Shown piece by piece: positions 53,272-62,305 of a stretch of 64,000 nt of DNA (position 1 is its first letter; the number at the start of each line of letters is the position of its first letter). The position numbers and the translations under genes were made by a program. Source of the stretch: CBDFLD01 sp965249005 (GTDB lineage: Bacteria; Acidobacteriota; UBA6911). The notes below the pieces were generated by a model, which ran no database searches, was not told the origin of the DNA, and saw nothing but the letters and a program-made list of their open reading frames with translations. Location: contig CBDFLD010000021.1 in NCBI GenBank assembly GCA_965249005.1, positions 124,001 through 188,000 on the forward strand, in the 5' to 3' direction.

Positions 53272-54576
53272 GGTGATGTAACTTTGCTTGTGTAAAAAGA
53301 AAGAGGGTGTAAGTTTGGTTTTTTCGCTGCGATGGCAAAAACCAACTCCAAGAAAGGAGCTTACACCCAATGGCGAAATTAACACCGATGACCGAACAAT
53401 TCCAACATTTCCTTGATGAGGTAAAAGAAGACTTTTGGGGAGATGTGTATAGCAAGACAAAGCTGGCGTGGAAACGGTATTTCGAGACTGAATCACAGCG
53501 GCAGAGAGACCGTTATTGTGGCTTTGGATGGTATGAAAGAGGTGGGCAGAGAAAGAGAGAGTACCGCAATGGATACTATGAACGGGACTTTGTGACCCGC
53601 TTTGGAACGTTACGGTTGCGGATTGCCCGGAGCCGGAACAAGAATTTTCTCCCGAAGGGATTACAACGGTTTCAACGACGAGCTGACGAGGTAACGTTGC
53701 TGATACGAGAGGCGTTTCTCAGAGGAATCAGCACACGGACGGTGGGACGGATTGTGGCGATCATGACGGGAGAAGTTGTCAGTGCACAGACGGTATCGCA
53801 GCTGACACGAGAGCTAGATGAAGCAGTACAGCGATTTCACCGAGCTCGGTTGAGTGACGAATGGAAGACACTGTTTCTGGACGGAGTGAGTCTGAGGGTA
53901 AGACGTCCGAGTGGGCGGAAACGGGTGCAGATGCTGGTGGCCTACGGGGTGAGAGCGGATGGTAGCCGGCAGCTTTTGGCATTTATGCGCAGCAGTGGAG
54001 AGAGTCAAGCTGCCTGGGAAGGACTCTTAGGAGATCTGTACCGGCGTGGTATAGAGGGAGATAACCTCGAGCTGATTGTGACCGACGGCTGTGCAGGTCT
54101 GGCAGCGGCCATTGAAACGATCTATCCGAGAGCTCAGCACCAACGCTGCTGGGCACATAAGATGCGAAACATCGTCAATTCAGTCCGAAAGTGCGATCGA
54201 GACCAGATCAAGCAGGATGCACGGGCCATCTACCAGGCCGATAGCCGTCGGGATGCACTGACAGCTTTCAGGAGGCTGAAGCGTTGCTGGCACAAGGATT
54301 ATCCGAAGATGGTGAATCGATTGGAGAAGGATCTCCCTGAGTTACTGGCCTTTTACAGCTTCCCACGGCCTCTGTGGAAGAAGCTACGAACCACCAACGT
54401 CATCGAACGCTGCTTCGTTGAGGTTCGACGGAGAACGCGTCCGATGGTTTGCTTTGTTAATGTCCAGAGTGTCGACAGAATCATTTACTCGATCTTCCAT
54501 CGATTCAATCTCGATTGGAAGGAACAACGACCAACTCGTACCCTCGACCTTTTTACACAAGCAGCTTGACATGACC
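53272..54576 (+). mobile_element. IS256-family element, type b
   Basis: 1305 bp with terminal repeats GGTGATGTAACTTTGCTTGT and, inverted, GGTCATGTCAAGCTGCTTGT, both continuing into GTAAAAAG. The 8-bp duplication CGAATGAC flanks it (53264-53271, 54577-54584). A partial second copy survives at 45974-45998. Confidence 0.92.
53370..54569 (+). CDS. IS256-family transposase, type b
   Basis: 399 residues with ERDFVTRFGTLRLRIARSRN, TLFLDGVSLRVRRPSG (first Asp), ELIVTDGCAGLAAAI (second Asp), HQRCWAHKMRNIVN and RTTNVIERCFVEVRRRT (Glu). Intact. It ends within the right terminal repeat. Confidence 0.93.
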   Translation: MAKLTPMTEQFQHFLDEVKEDFWGDVYSKTKLAWKRYFETESQRQRDRYCGFGWYERGGQRKREYRNGYYERDFVTRFGTLRLRIARSRNKNFLPKGLQRFQRRADEVTLLIREAFLRGISTRTVGRIVAIMTGEVVSAQTVSQLTRELDEAVQRFHRARLSDEWKTLFLDGVSLRVRRPSGRKRVQMLVAYGVRADGSRQLLAFMRSSGESQAAWEGLLGDLYRRGIEGDNLELIVTDGCAGLAAAIETIYPRAQHQRCWAHKMRNIVNSVRKCDRDQIKQDARAIYQADSRRDALTAFRRLKRCWHKDYPKMVNRLEKDLPELLAFYSFPRPLWKKLRTTNVIERCFVEVRRRTRPMVCFVNVQSVDRIIYSIFHRFNLDWKEQRPTRTLDLFTQAA

Positions 54577-54759
54577 CGAATGACTTTGGAATTGAAAGAC
54601 GTAACGGTTCGTGAAATCCTAAACTCCATTGCTCTTTATACGGCAGCTCATGCCAAGGAGATTCCCGGGGGAAATCCCGTTAGCTGGCATTATGACTTTA
54701 TTCTCGATCCGCATGCTGACACCGGCTTGGGTGGGTACCCTCTGTGGAGTACGTTCTAG
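54577..54759 (+). pseudogene. Secreted STN-like protein, C-terminal part
   Basis: After removing the IS and one duplication the frame continues MTLELKDVTVREILNSIALY and ends GLGGYPLWSTF. The LELKDVTVREILNSIA stretch is again STN-like, so the protein probably had two such units. Confidence 0.75.
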
Positions 54760-55373
54760 TAGGATTTAGCTGGGTCGGGAATTGTGCGACTGAGTGGCAA
54801 CCGTTGGCCGCCCGTCGGTGCCTCTGCAACCACTTGATTCTTGAGAGGCTCTCACTTTCTATCAACGCAAAGGATTCGTGTAGAGGAAAAGTTCTGATCA
54901 CGGCTCAACATCCCTTTGTTTCAAACGAGTTAAAACGATCGTGGAGCCCGATGCCCTTCCGGCCGAAGCACGTCATCCTTTGACGGACTCGCCATAGATG
55001 TCGTCGATGACGGACGATCGATCAAAGACCGGCCCAGCGGCGTGCTTGTGTTTAAAATACAGCTCCATCTTCCGCAGTAAGAAGGCAGGAGAGTTCCCTA
55101 AAACTATTGACGCATGTTGGAGAACCGTGCAAACCAGATCTTTTGTGATCCGCCCTGTCCGTAACCCAGCCGACGATCCTTCACGTCTAAAGGTCCATAA
55201 CCGCGGCCAGGTAAAGTCACGCCGCCTGGGTCGGAATGGACGTTACGTCGACTTTCCCTCTCTTGCTCGGCTCCCGGGAAGCGAACCTCCAGTCCATAAC
55301 TCTTGCAACTGGAAGGGCATGACGCGAGTCCTTCGTAATCTGAACTCGATTCCGACAACTCGTCTCGTATGAC
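54760..55373. other. Region without a confident gene
   Basis: About 610 bases. The most protein-like frame is on the minus strand, 54988-55245, ending in KMELYFKHKHAAGPVF and DDIYGESVKG, vaguely like a glycosyltransferase C-terminus; it is closed upstream by a TAA and may be a decayed fragment. The plus-strand frame at 54998-55372 opposes it and shows nothing recognisable. Confidence 0.3.
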
Positions 55374-55676
55374 TTACTGCCGTGGTACGAGCATGAACTC
55401 AAACAGCAACGGATAGTGATCACTGCCGACGTGAGTCCCTACTTTGCTACTCACGAATCGAACCTCCTGGGACCCAAAGCAATGATCAATAGGAATGAGT
55501 AAAGGCGGAAACCACGAAGGCCATGTCGGTTGCAATCCCCTACCAGCCGAACCGGGTACCAGACTCGTATCACGCACGAGCTTTCGAAAGTAAAAGGACC
55601 AGGGTGTAGCATTGAAGTCGCCAAACATCAATACGGGGGCGTTCAAATTCTTTAGAACATCGGGGATCGCATCTAG
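55374..55676 (-). pseudogene. Endonuclease/exonuclease/phosphatase family protein, C-terminal fragment
   Basis: The fragment contains VLMFGDFNATPWSFYFRKL, LLIPIDHCFGS and THVGSDHYPLLFEF, the GDFN, IDH and SDHxP motifs of the metal-dependent EEP superfamily, of the variant with GDFNATPW found in membrane-anchored forms. It begins at the CTAG of IS1380-alpha copy 2. The flank on the other side of that copy does not look like the missing N-terminus, so the two sides may no longer belong together. Confidence 0.82.
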
Positions 55677-57530
55677 ACCCAAAATAAGCGAGGTATGAGC
55701 TCGCTCGGAAAATCGTTTGCCTTTTCCGAATATCTCGTGGATTTCAGCTCCTTGTGCGTAACAGGGAAAGCAAAGAGAAACACAAGAGACAAACCTTCCA
55801 TTGGTTGTCTGGATCACTTGATCTTGTTTGTCTCTGTTATGCCCTTCCTTTCGCCCGCCACTCTTGCTCCGCCGGGGGTACGGGCTCACCCGCCGGCGAG
55901 GCGCCTTCAAGTAAACCTGAGTTGCCTGATATAGTCGAACGTCGCCAAAAAGGTTTCGAGATGCTTGCTATAGGCCAATATCCTGTAAACGAGGCGACGA
56001 CCGGTTCTTACAATCTGACAGGGTATTTGCACAAAGTTCACCAGGAAGCGTTTGAACTCCATCCTCAAGATATCACGACGTACTGTCGGCGCCTGCGTCA
56101 CCAGGCCATACCAGGCCTTCAGATTCCACGCCAGCGATGCGATGACCATGTAGGCCCAGTTCGATACCAGACTGTCCGAAGGCATCCTCAAGGCGTTCAC
56201 TCCACTCTTGAGCTGACCGATGACGTTTTCCTGGTTGCAGCGATCGTTGGCAAAAAGGACCACTTCTCCCATCGTCATCTCCCGATCGTTGGTGATGTAG
56301 AAGAAGTACCGGACCTCATCAAACAGCCGGTGCTCCCCCTTTTCGATCGTGAGGTTCTTCCGAACCACAACCATGCGATAGGTTTTCTTACAGTGTCCGG
56401 GACGATAGTCAAACTCGGCGACCTGCTCGCTCTGCAGGCGGATGTTCTTGAATTCTCTCTCCTTGATTACTTGTTCTTTGACGTTTTCCGGACGGCGCCG
56501 TTCTTCGCTCTTGACCTCATAACGAGGAGGCCGCTCGAGCGGTTTCCATTGTCTCTCCGGCAGGGCATCGGCCATCCCGACCAGGTTCGGCTTGGCGTCA
56601 TAACCAAAGACAAAACCAACCCGCTCGTCCCAGCGATCGAAGTTTCTCGTCAGCGAGAAATCCGTGTCGCCCCGAAGCCAGACCTTCGTAAACACCGACG
56701 ACACCAGATCGATTGCCCGGTCCATCCACTCGGCCGCTCCGTCGGAAGAGGGACGGTTGCCCGGCCGATTCATCAGATAGAGGACCTCATTCGTATTGGC
56801 CAAGGTCACGATCAACGGTGCGTAACCCCAGATCCCGTTGTAGGCAATGTCCATTCCTTCCTTGCATTCCCCCAAGGTTCCGGCGACGGTCCCGTCCACG
56901 TCGATGATGGCCTCCTTCCGGAAGGAAGCATCCTGCAACTTCCACACCTTGGTTCGGGTTTCATTGATGGTTTCCTGAAGTCCGAAGATCCAATCCTCAT
57001 CGAAACGACGGAGGAAATCTCCAGCCGTCGTGGGATCCGGAATCCTCTCGGCTCCCAGTCCGTTCATGTAGGTCTCATCCTGGCGCAACCGCTCGATATC
57101 TTCGAGACAGGTTCCACCCGACAAGACGTTGTATGCGATGTTCAGTACATGATCGGATTCCCAGTAAGGAAAGTGGTACTTGAGCAAAACGATGTTTCTG
57201 TTGATATCTTTGTCCAATCCAAGCTTACACACGAGCTTGTGAATGGCTCCGATACCACCAGATCCGATGGCGCGCGTTCTCTCGGCGATCTCGTAGTAGG
57301 TGTTGGAGTCCTTGAACATAGGATCGGACCGGTCCTCAAACTGATTTCTTTCCAACCGGCGTGTAAGATTTTGCTTGTCTCGGAGGAGGATTCTGTGGTT
57401 TCTTTTATTCACCTGGAATGTGCTCCTTTCGGGATGTCTTGTAAATATATCAAACGCATTTTATCCCGTAACGGCGCACGTTCCAGGGCTTTTCTTCCTC
57501 CTCATGCAAAAAATCACGCTGGACTAAGGT
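55677..57530 (-). mobile_element. IS1380-family element, type alpha, copy 2
   Basis: 1854 bp, same length and ends as copy 1, inverted. CTAG flanks both sides (55673-55676, 57531-57534). Because CTAG is palindromic and common to all alpha copies, matching flanks do not rule out recombination between copies. Confidence 0.9.
55907..57412 (-). CDS. IS1380-family transposase (alpha copy 2)
   Basis: 501 residues, identical to copy 1; intact DDE motifs (IIDVDGTVAG, WLRGDTDFSL, NQENVIGQLK). Confidence 0.92.
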   Translation of the reverse strand: MNKRNHRILLRDKQNLTRRLERNQFEDRSDPMFKDSNTYYEIAERTRAIGSGGIGAIHKLVCKLGLDKDINRNIVLLKYHFPYWESDHVLNIAYNVLSGGTCLEDIERLRQDETYMNGLGAERIPDPTTAGDFLRRFDEDWIFGLQETINETRTKVWKLQDASFRKEAIIDVDGTVAGTLGECKEGMDIAYNGIWGYAPLIVTLANTNEVLYLMNRPGNRPSSDGAAEWMDRAIDLVSSVFTKVWLRGDTDFSLTRNFDRWDERVGFVFGYDAKPNLVGMADALPERQWKPLERPPRYEVKSEERRRPENVKEQVIKEREFKNIRLQSEQVAEFDYRPGHCKKTYRMVVVRKNLTIEKGEHRLFDEVRYFFYITNDREMTMGEVVLFANDRCNQENVIGQLKSGVNALRMPSDSLVSNWAYMVIASLAWNLKAWYGLVTQAPTVRRDILRMEFKRFLVNFVQIPCQIVRTGRRLVYRILAYSKHLETFLATFDYIRQLRFT

Positions 57531-57688
57531 CTAGTGTAAGGTAATAGGATAGCCAGGGCAGTAACGACGGCCCTCGAAACCAACCGTCCACGAAAACAAG
57601 AATGGATTTGGTGCCTGAGGGAGTCCCGATGGTGTGGATGAGGCAATACTCCGTGATTGCGGAGGAGTAATGAGAAAGGGTTGTGATC

Positions 57689-57964
57689 ATGAACTTGGAT
57701 ACGGAACGGCTGAAGACGAAGATTCAGCTCGAATTGAATCGAATTGAACAGGAAAGAATCAAGCTGGAAAAGGACATTGGGCGGCTTCAGGCCGAAAAGG
57801 ACCGTCTCAATGGGACGTTTGATGCCGTTGAAACCGTTGAGCGGATCGCAAAGGAGATCGAACTGATTCGCAACGTGGGAACCACGGCTGGCGAGCCTCC
57901 CTTATCGCCGCAGGAGGCAAAAGAACCTGTGATCGGGTATGACCATGACAGCTTCGGTTCCTGA
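57689..57964 (+). CDS. Small coiled-coil protein of unknown function
   Basis: ATG 57689, with AGAAAGGG about ten bases upstream. The ~91-residue product is strongly charged with heptad-like spacing (KIQLELNRIEQERIKLEKDI, LQAEKDRLNGTFDAVE), then a Pro-rich tail. No family recognised. It stands alone between IS1380-alpha copy 2 and the deiodinase-like gene. Confidence 0.55.
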   Translation: MNLDTERLKTKIQLELNRIEQERIKLEKDIGRLQAEKDRLNGTFDAVETVERIAKEIELIRNVGTTAGEPPLSPQEAKEPVIGYDHDSFGS

Positions 57965-57980
57965 CCAGGGCTCATCTTTC

Positions 57981-58166
57981 GAGCTGTGCTCGTTGTCTTG
58001 CTTAGAGCTATGCTCGTTGTCTTGAGTTTCAACAGCTGGGTCTTGGAAAGCGGAACGCTCCCATCAATGGCTTTGATTCTTCAAGCGCGAAAGCCATGCC
58101 AAGCGCGAAAGCCATGCTAGGTGGCCCTCTTTGTAAATACAGCGACGTCGTAAATACAGCGACGTC
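57981..58166. repeat. Cluster of three short tandem duplications
   Basis: Within 190 bases three different units are each duplicated: a 20-base unit beginning GAGCTGTGCTCG at 57981 and 58005 (one mismatch, 4-base gap), an 18-base unit CAAGCGCGAAAGCCATGC at 58082-58117 (perfect, adjacent), and a 17-base unit GTAAATACAGCGACGTC at 58133-58166 (perfect, adjacent). No coding function is seen in this gap (57965-58247). Confidence 0.85.
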
Positions 58167-58247
58167 GTTCAGCCGGCGGGCGGGGTCGTCATTCGCCGTC
58201 GCAAACGACACTAGGCCTCAACGAACAAGGAGAAGTGAGCCTCGCGC

Positions 58248-58895
58248 CTACGAACTTTCGAGTAACTCCAGGAGCGCGGAACGTGCGCTGTCGGGTTTGA
58301 AATCAAAGGGTCCGGGACCGCCTCGATAGTGGACTCGCCCTAACCCGTTCACGATATATATTCTCTCAGGCCACGCGGAAAACGCTTCGAAGGCGTCGTT
58401 GTTCATACCGTCCACCAGCGTTGGAATAGAAAGTCCCAGCTTCTCCCGGCACAATCGGGCTGCAGCCTTTCTTTCTTCGAAGCTCTCGTGCTGCTTGAGA
58501 CGAATTCCTTCTGCCTCGTTTGAATCCGACTGCCACTCATCAATAGTATGCGCTTCTGCGAGGTAGACGACCCAAAAATCCGCCCGGTCTTTGAATTCGT
58601 TGTACATCTGCTGAAGTTCGCCAGCCTGGCGCCTGAATGGAGGTCATGTGTAGCTTCCGAAAAAAAGTGCCATGGGTTGTTTGCACTCGCTCCGTAGGCG
58701 CACAACTTCCCCTGTGGAGAGATCCGTGAGCTTTAGTTCAGGTATCGGGTCCCCTACGGCAAGCCTGTCTGGCCGTCGATATTTGGCAACCGTGCAGTAG
58801 ATTGCCTCTCGCTTCACGAGGTCGCGCTCGCGCTCGATATACTCGAGATCTCTCGCGTCCAGGAGATCAGACGGTTTATCGTGTTTGTCTTTCAT
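58248..58895 (-). CDS. Iodothyronine deiodinase-like selenoprotein (in-frame TGA = Sec84)
   Basis: From ATG 58895 the frame runs through an in-frame TGA at 58646-58644 to a stop at 58248, 215 residues if the TGA is read as selenocysteine. Around it the sequence reads MALFFGSYT-Sec-PPFRRQ, the redox motif of iodothyronine deiodinases (GSxTUPPF). Downstream come ADFWVVYLAEAHTIDEWQSD, IRLKQHESFEERKAAARLC, IPTLVDGMNN and FSAWPERIYIVNGLGRVHYR, all DIO-family signatures. Treating the TGA as a stop would split the conserved fold just after its active-site loop. A stem-loop at 58619-58631 is placed as a bacterial SECIS. Probably a thioredoxin-fold oxidoreductase or reductive dehalogenase; the true substrate in bacteria is not known. 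Confidence 0.88.
58619..58631 (-). promoter_or_regulatory. Candidate bacterial SECIS stem-loop
   Basis: Starting 12 bases after the TGA, CGCC-AGGCT-GGCG forms a 4-bp G/C stem (5 bp if the A-T closes) with a G-containing apical loop, the position and size expected of a bacterial SECIS read by SelB. The stem is short, so confidence is moderate. Confidence 0.5.
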
Positions 58896-59401
58896 CTTGC
58901 ACCGCCAGTCGAGTGTGTCTCCGGTCTGACACGGTTCGACCAAATTTCGGCCCGAGGGTCCGGCGAACATCCATTGTAGATGAGGAGCACGCTCTAGGTA
59001 AATTCTCATTCTATAGCATTTCCGCGAATCGCCGATATGTTCCCTCGAAGGTGCCTCCAATCGGCAAGATTCTAGTCGAAATGGGGGTTCTCGGCCAAGC
59101 GAGCATGGATGCTGCGTTGAAGCGCTACAATGCCTACTCGAATCCCCACGTTCCTCAATCCAAGGCATAGAGAAGCTGAGAACGGACACCTGCACGGCAG
59201 GTGTTATGTAGGTGCCGGCTCAACACGCCCGCCCGTGGCGGGCTCGATTCCGATCTGGCGAAGGAATTTGGCTGCAAACCTTCCGGTTCATGGTAAATGT
59301 ATCGGTGGAGGGAGCTATAATGCAAAATTCTCTTCCGGCTGAAGGGCGGGCTCGGGCCGATTGGAAACGGTCCATGTCGGAGGTTCTGTTGGATCCTCAC
59401 A
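58896..59401. other. Divergent gap with two strong hairpins and a short open frame
   Basis: No confident gene in ~500 bases. A plus-strand frame ending at 59170 has PPIGKILVEMGVLGQASMDA, similar to the start of GspE/PilB N-terminal domains, but it has no good start and overlaps the deiodinase-like gene antisense; it may be a remnant. Two perfect hairpins follow at 59186-59204 and 59227-59243. The promoters for both flanking genes should lie here. Confidence 0.35.
59186..59243. repeat. Two perfect hairpins
   Basis: ACACCTGC-ACG-GCAGGTGT (8-bp stem, 59186-59204) and GCCCGCC-CGT-GGCGGGC (7-bp stem, 59227-59243). Neither is followed by a T run, so they are not typical intrinsic terminators. Confidence 0.7.
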
Positions 59402-60487
59402 ATGACGGGTAGCAAAGATCAGTTCATTACCGCATTCCAGATCAGCGTCAGCCTCGGACTGACCCTGTTGATCGGCTTCCTTGTCTATCGGAGTGTTCCC
59501 GATTGGGGCCAAGCCTGGAGCGTGATGATAAGTGGACGTCCCGGCTATATGCTGGCGGGCATTGGCTTTATCATGTTGCACATGCTGCTTCGAGCCATGC
59601 GTTGGGGAATTCTGCTATCACCGGTAAAACCAAAGATATCGTTGCGACGCCTTTTTTCGTTGACGATGGTGAAATATGTCATCAACGTGATTCCCCCGCG
59701 GGCTGGGGAAGTGGCGGGATCGTTGCTTCTCGCAAAGAAAGAAGATGTGTCTGCGACCTCTGTTATCGCCACATCGGTTCTGGAGCGGATTCTCGACCTG
59801 TTGGCCGTGCTTGTACTTTTCGGGGTTTACGCAGCTTTTTTTAGCCATCTCTACGTTCCGGAGACTGCGGGCGGTAAAGAAATCATGCTTACTGTCCGAA
59901 GCTATTCTGCCAAGATATTCGTGCTCCTCTGTTTGGGTGTTTGCTTATTTGGGTATCTGATCCGCCACCCCCAGTGGATAAACCGCTTTCCGGTATGGCT
60001 TCAGCGCTTTCTGACTCGGTTTCTTCACGGATGTCAGTCTTTGCGGGAAGGGAACGCATTGCTGAAGATCGGGGGACTCTCAATCGCGATCTGGCTTACC
60101 ATCACGATGCAGCTCTGGTGTATGGTTGTCGCCTACCTGAATGACTTTCCGCTTTCGGGGACTCTTCTGCTGGTATCGTTGACCGTTGTCGGAGTCGCGA
60201 TCCCGACACCAGGTGGGGTCGGCGGATTTCAGTTTTTCATGAACCTCGCGCTGGTAAACTTTTTTTCGCCGTACTTGTCCGGTCACGACCCGTACTCACA
60301 GGCCGCCGGTGTGAGCAACGGTTGCTATGTCGTATCGATGATTCCTCTTATGGCTGTGGGGATACTCTGCTTGAACCGAGAGGGCATATCTCTGGGGCAC
60401 ATTTCGAAGATGAGTCGTGAGTTCCAGCCAGATGACAATGATCGCGGTACCGCGGGACCGATCAGGCCAACCACCGAACTTCCATGA
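59402..60487 (+). CDS. UPF0104 / lysylphosphatidylglycerol synthase-type flippase-like membrane protein
   Basis: The 361-residue protein has about eight membrane segments and the family motifs LLRAMRWGILL, NVIPPRAGEVAGSLLLAKKE, SVLERILDLLAVLVLFG and TPGGVGGFQFFMN. This is the YbhN/AglD/MprF-type transmembrane domain without a synthase domain, likely a lipid or lipid-linked substrate transporter. The stop overlaps the next gene's ATG (ATGA at 60484-60487). Confidence 0.88.
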   Translation: MTGSKDQFITAFQISVSLGLTLLIGFLVYRSVPDWGQAWSVMISGRPGYMLAGIGFIMLHMLLRAMRWGILLSPVKPKISLRRLFSLTMVKYVINVIPPRAGEVAGSLLLAKKEDVSATSVIATSVLERILDLLAVLVLFGVYAAFFSHLYVPETAGGKEIMLTVRSYSAKIFVLLCLGVCLFGYLIRHPQWINRFPVWLQRFLTRFLHGCQSLREGNALLKIGGLSIAIWLTITMQLWCMVVAYLNDFPLSGTLLLVSLTVVGVAIPTPGGVGGFQFFMNLALVNFFSPYLSGHDPYSQAAGVSNGCYVVSMIPLMAVGILCLNREGISLGHISKMSREFQPDDNDRGTAGPIRPTTELP

Positions 60488-61110
60488 CTGGCATGTCTGT
60501 GTTCACTTTGATTGATTATCCGCGCCGGTGGATTCGCTCCCTGTATGATTGGACCATGCATTGGGCGGAAACTCCGCAGAGCATGATCGCGCTCCTGTTG
60601 ATCGCGTTTGCCGAATCGTCGGTCTTTCCTATTCCTCCTGATGTGCTGTTGATTGCCATCGTTGCGGCGAACCCTTCTCGGTGGATTCAGGCCGCAACGT
60701 TGTGTGCTACGGGATCTCTGCTTGGAGCGGCACTTGGGTACGCAATCGGAAACGTTTTCATGGCCGCCGCTGGGCAGCCAATCATCGATTTCTATCACGC
60801 TCAGGAGCACTGGAACACGGTGGTCCAGATGTACACGGGCGCATGGGGAGTTTGGTTTCTCGCTGCTGCTGCCTTCAGCCCCATACCGTTCAAGGTAGCA
60901 ACGATAGCGGCGGGTGCCACCGGGATGTCGTTTTGGCCGTTTCTCTTCGTGAGCTTGCTGGGGAGGTCCGCCCGATTCTACCTCGTTGCCGCGCTACTCC
61001 GCGTCTTTGGCGCGCCTATCCGCCAAACCATTGAGCGACACTTCGACGTTGCCGCTTTGCTGTTTGCTTTCTTGCTGGTCGGCGGCTTTGTCGCTATCCG
61101 TTTCTTTTGA
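60484..61110 (+). CDS. DedA/YqaA-family membrane protein
   Basis: 208 residues with SMIALLLIAFAESSVFPIPP, AATLCATGSLLGAALGYAIG and AFSPIPFKVATIAAGATGMS, the E-x-PIP and PIPfk-G motifs of VTT/SNARE-associated (DedA, YqaA branch) proteins, which are linked to undecaprenyl-phosphate or phospholipid flipping. Coupled to the UPF0104 gene, so the pair may act together in envelope lipid transport. Confidence 0.87.
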   Translation: MTGMSVFTLIDYPRRWIRSLYDWTMHWAETPQSMIALLLIAFAESSVFPIPPDVLLIAIVAANPSRWIQAATLCATGSLLGAALGYAIGNVFMAAAGQPIIDFYHAQEHWNTVVQMYTGAWGVWFLAAAAFSPIPFKVATIAAGATGMSFWPFLFVSLLGRSARFYLVAALLRVFGAPIRQTIERHFDVAALLFAFLLVGGFVAIRFF

Positions 61111-61350
61111 GGCGGGTTCACGCCCCATTTCCGGATTCTAAGTTGGAGGAACAGAATTGTCGCAACGCTTTGCGTCCGGCGACCTGATGCGTTGTCGACG
61201 GGCTTTTGGTGATAGGCCCCAAGGACCAATTTATGGATTGCCGGCGCAAACTAAACTCCTGCTGCGATTTGCCGATAAATTTGACAGAAAAGCCCGCGGT
61301 GAACTGACGATTCCTGAGTGCTCTGGGATGCGGAGAATGAGGAAAATATC
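61111..61350. other. Gap before the HDOD gene
   Basis: 240 bases. A 65-codon frame at 61157-61354 has no recognisable features. GAGGAAAA just before 61351 is the apparent ribosome binding site of the HDOD gene. Confidence 0.35.
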
Positions 61351-62208
61351 TTGATTGACCTGGGAGCTCTTGTTACGCAAACGCAGCAGTTGAAGCCGCT
61401 TCCCCCGAGCGTGACACGACTGGCGTCCATCGTGGCTCACAACGATTGGCAGATCGGTGAGGTTGCCGATCTCATTGCGCTGGACCAGGCTTTGACCGCT
61501 CGATTGCTGGGAACTGCAAACTCCGCTGCGAGCGCTTCGAGAACGGATATCGTTCAGGTCAAGGATGCCATCATGAGGCTTGGTTCCGGCACTGTGTTGT
61601 CCCTGGCCATGGGCTCTTCTGTATCGACGACACTGAAGCAACCGATCCCTGCGTACGGTTTATCAGAAGGCGATCTATGGAAACATTCAGTCGCGTCGGC
61701 CATAGCTGCGGAAGAATCGCGTGCTTTTTGCCGGCCCACAGTGCCTGCGGAATCGTTCGCGGCTGCACTCCTGCATGACATCGGAAAGCTGGTACTGGGG
61801 CGCTTCCTGCAAGCAGATATGATCGAGGTTCTGGATCGAATGCAACACGAAGACGGGCTCTCTTTGCTGGATGCGGAGAAGAGGGTGCTGGGAGTGAACC
61901 ACGGTGAGCTGGGTGGGCTCGTTGTTCAGCACTGGACTCTACCTGAGACGATTGGCCGTGCCGTTACGTTTCATGAGTCACCGGACGAGATTTCGGAAAT
62001 CTGTTGTGACGTGGTAAGTCTCGCGGATGTCGTGGCCAAGAGAATTGGATCAGATTCCGCTACTGAGGACGCGAATCCAAGTGTGGCGGAGCTGCCGAAA
62101 ACAAGCGATGGAGTATGCAAGCGCCTGGGGCTTGCTCGGGATGCGATGGAAAAACTCACCCTAAAGGTAGAATCTCGCTTGCAGGAAGTTCTCAGTCTGT
62201 ACCAGTAA
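61351..62208 (+). CDS. HDOD domain protein
   Basis: The TTG at 61351, with GAGGA about eight bases upstream, is preferred to the GTG at 61318. The protein has LKPLPPSVTRLASIVAHNDW, VADLIALDQALTARLLGTAN, VKDAIMRLGSGTVLSLAMGS, ALLHDIGKLVLGRF and VNHGELGGLVVQHWTLPETI: the HDOD fold, an HD-related domain with a partial metal site (HDIGK). Such proteins act in signalling, often with c-di-GMP or chemotaxis-type systems. No sensor is adjacent. Confidence 0.88.
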   Translation: MIDLGALVTQTQQLKPLPPSVTRLASIVAHNDWQIGEVADLIALDQALTARLLGTANSAASASRTDIVQVKDAIMRLGSGTVLSLAMGSSVSTTLKQPIPAYGLSEGDLWKHSVASAIAAEESRAFCRPTVPAESFAAALLHDIGKLVLGRFLQADMIEVLDRMQHEDGLSLLDAEKRVLGVNHGELGGLVVQHWTLPETIGRAVTFHESPDEISEICCDVVSLADVVAKRIGSDSATEDANPSVAELPKTSDGVCKRLGLARDAMEKLTLKVESRLQEVLSLYQ

Positions 62209-62305
62209 CGCGGTGAACCACCGTTCCTTTTTGCCATCCTGGCTCATCCCCGCGACCACGCAGCTTCACTTTTGGACATCTCCGCTAAGAAGCGGCCTCG
62301 TTTTA

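Noticed and set aside
59200..59260. Possible tRNA (even tRNA-Sec) suggested by CTCGATTCC near the hairpins
   Set aside because: No T-stem, anticodon stem or acceptor pairing can be formed around it.
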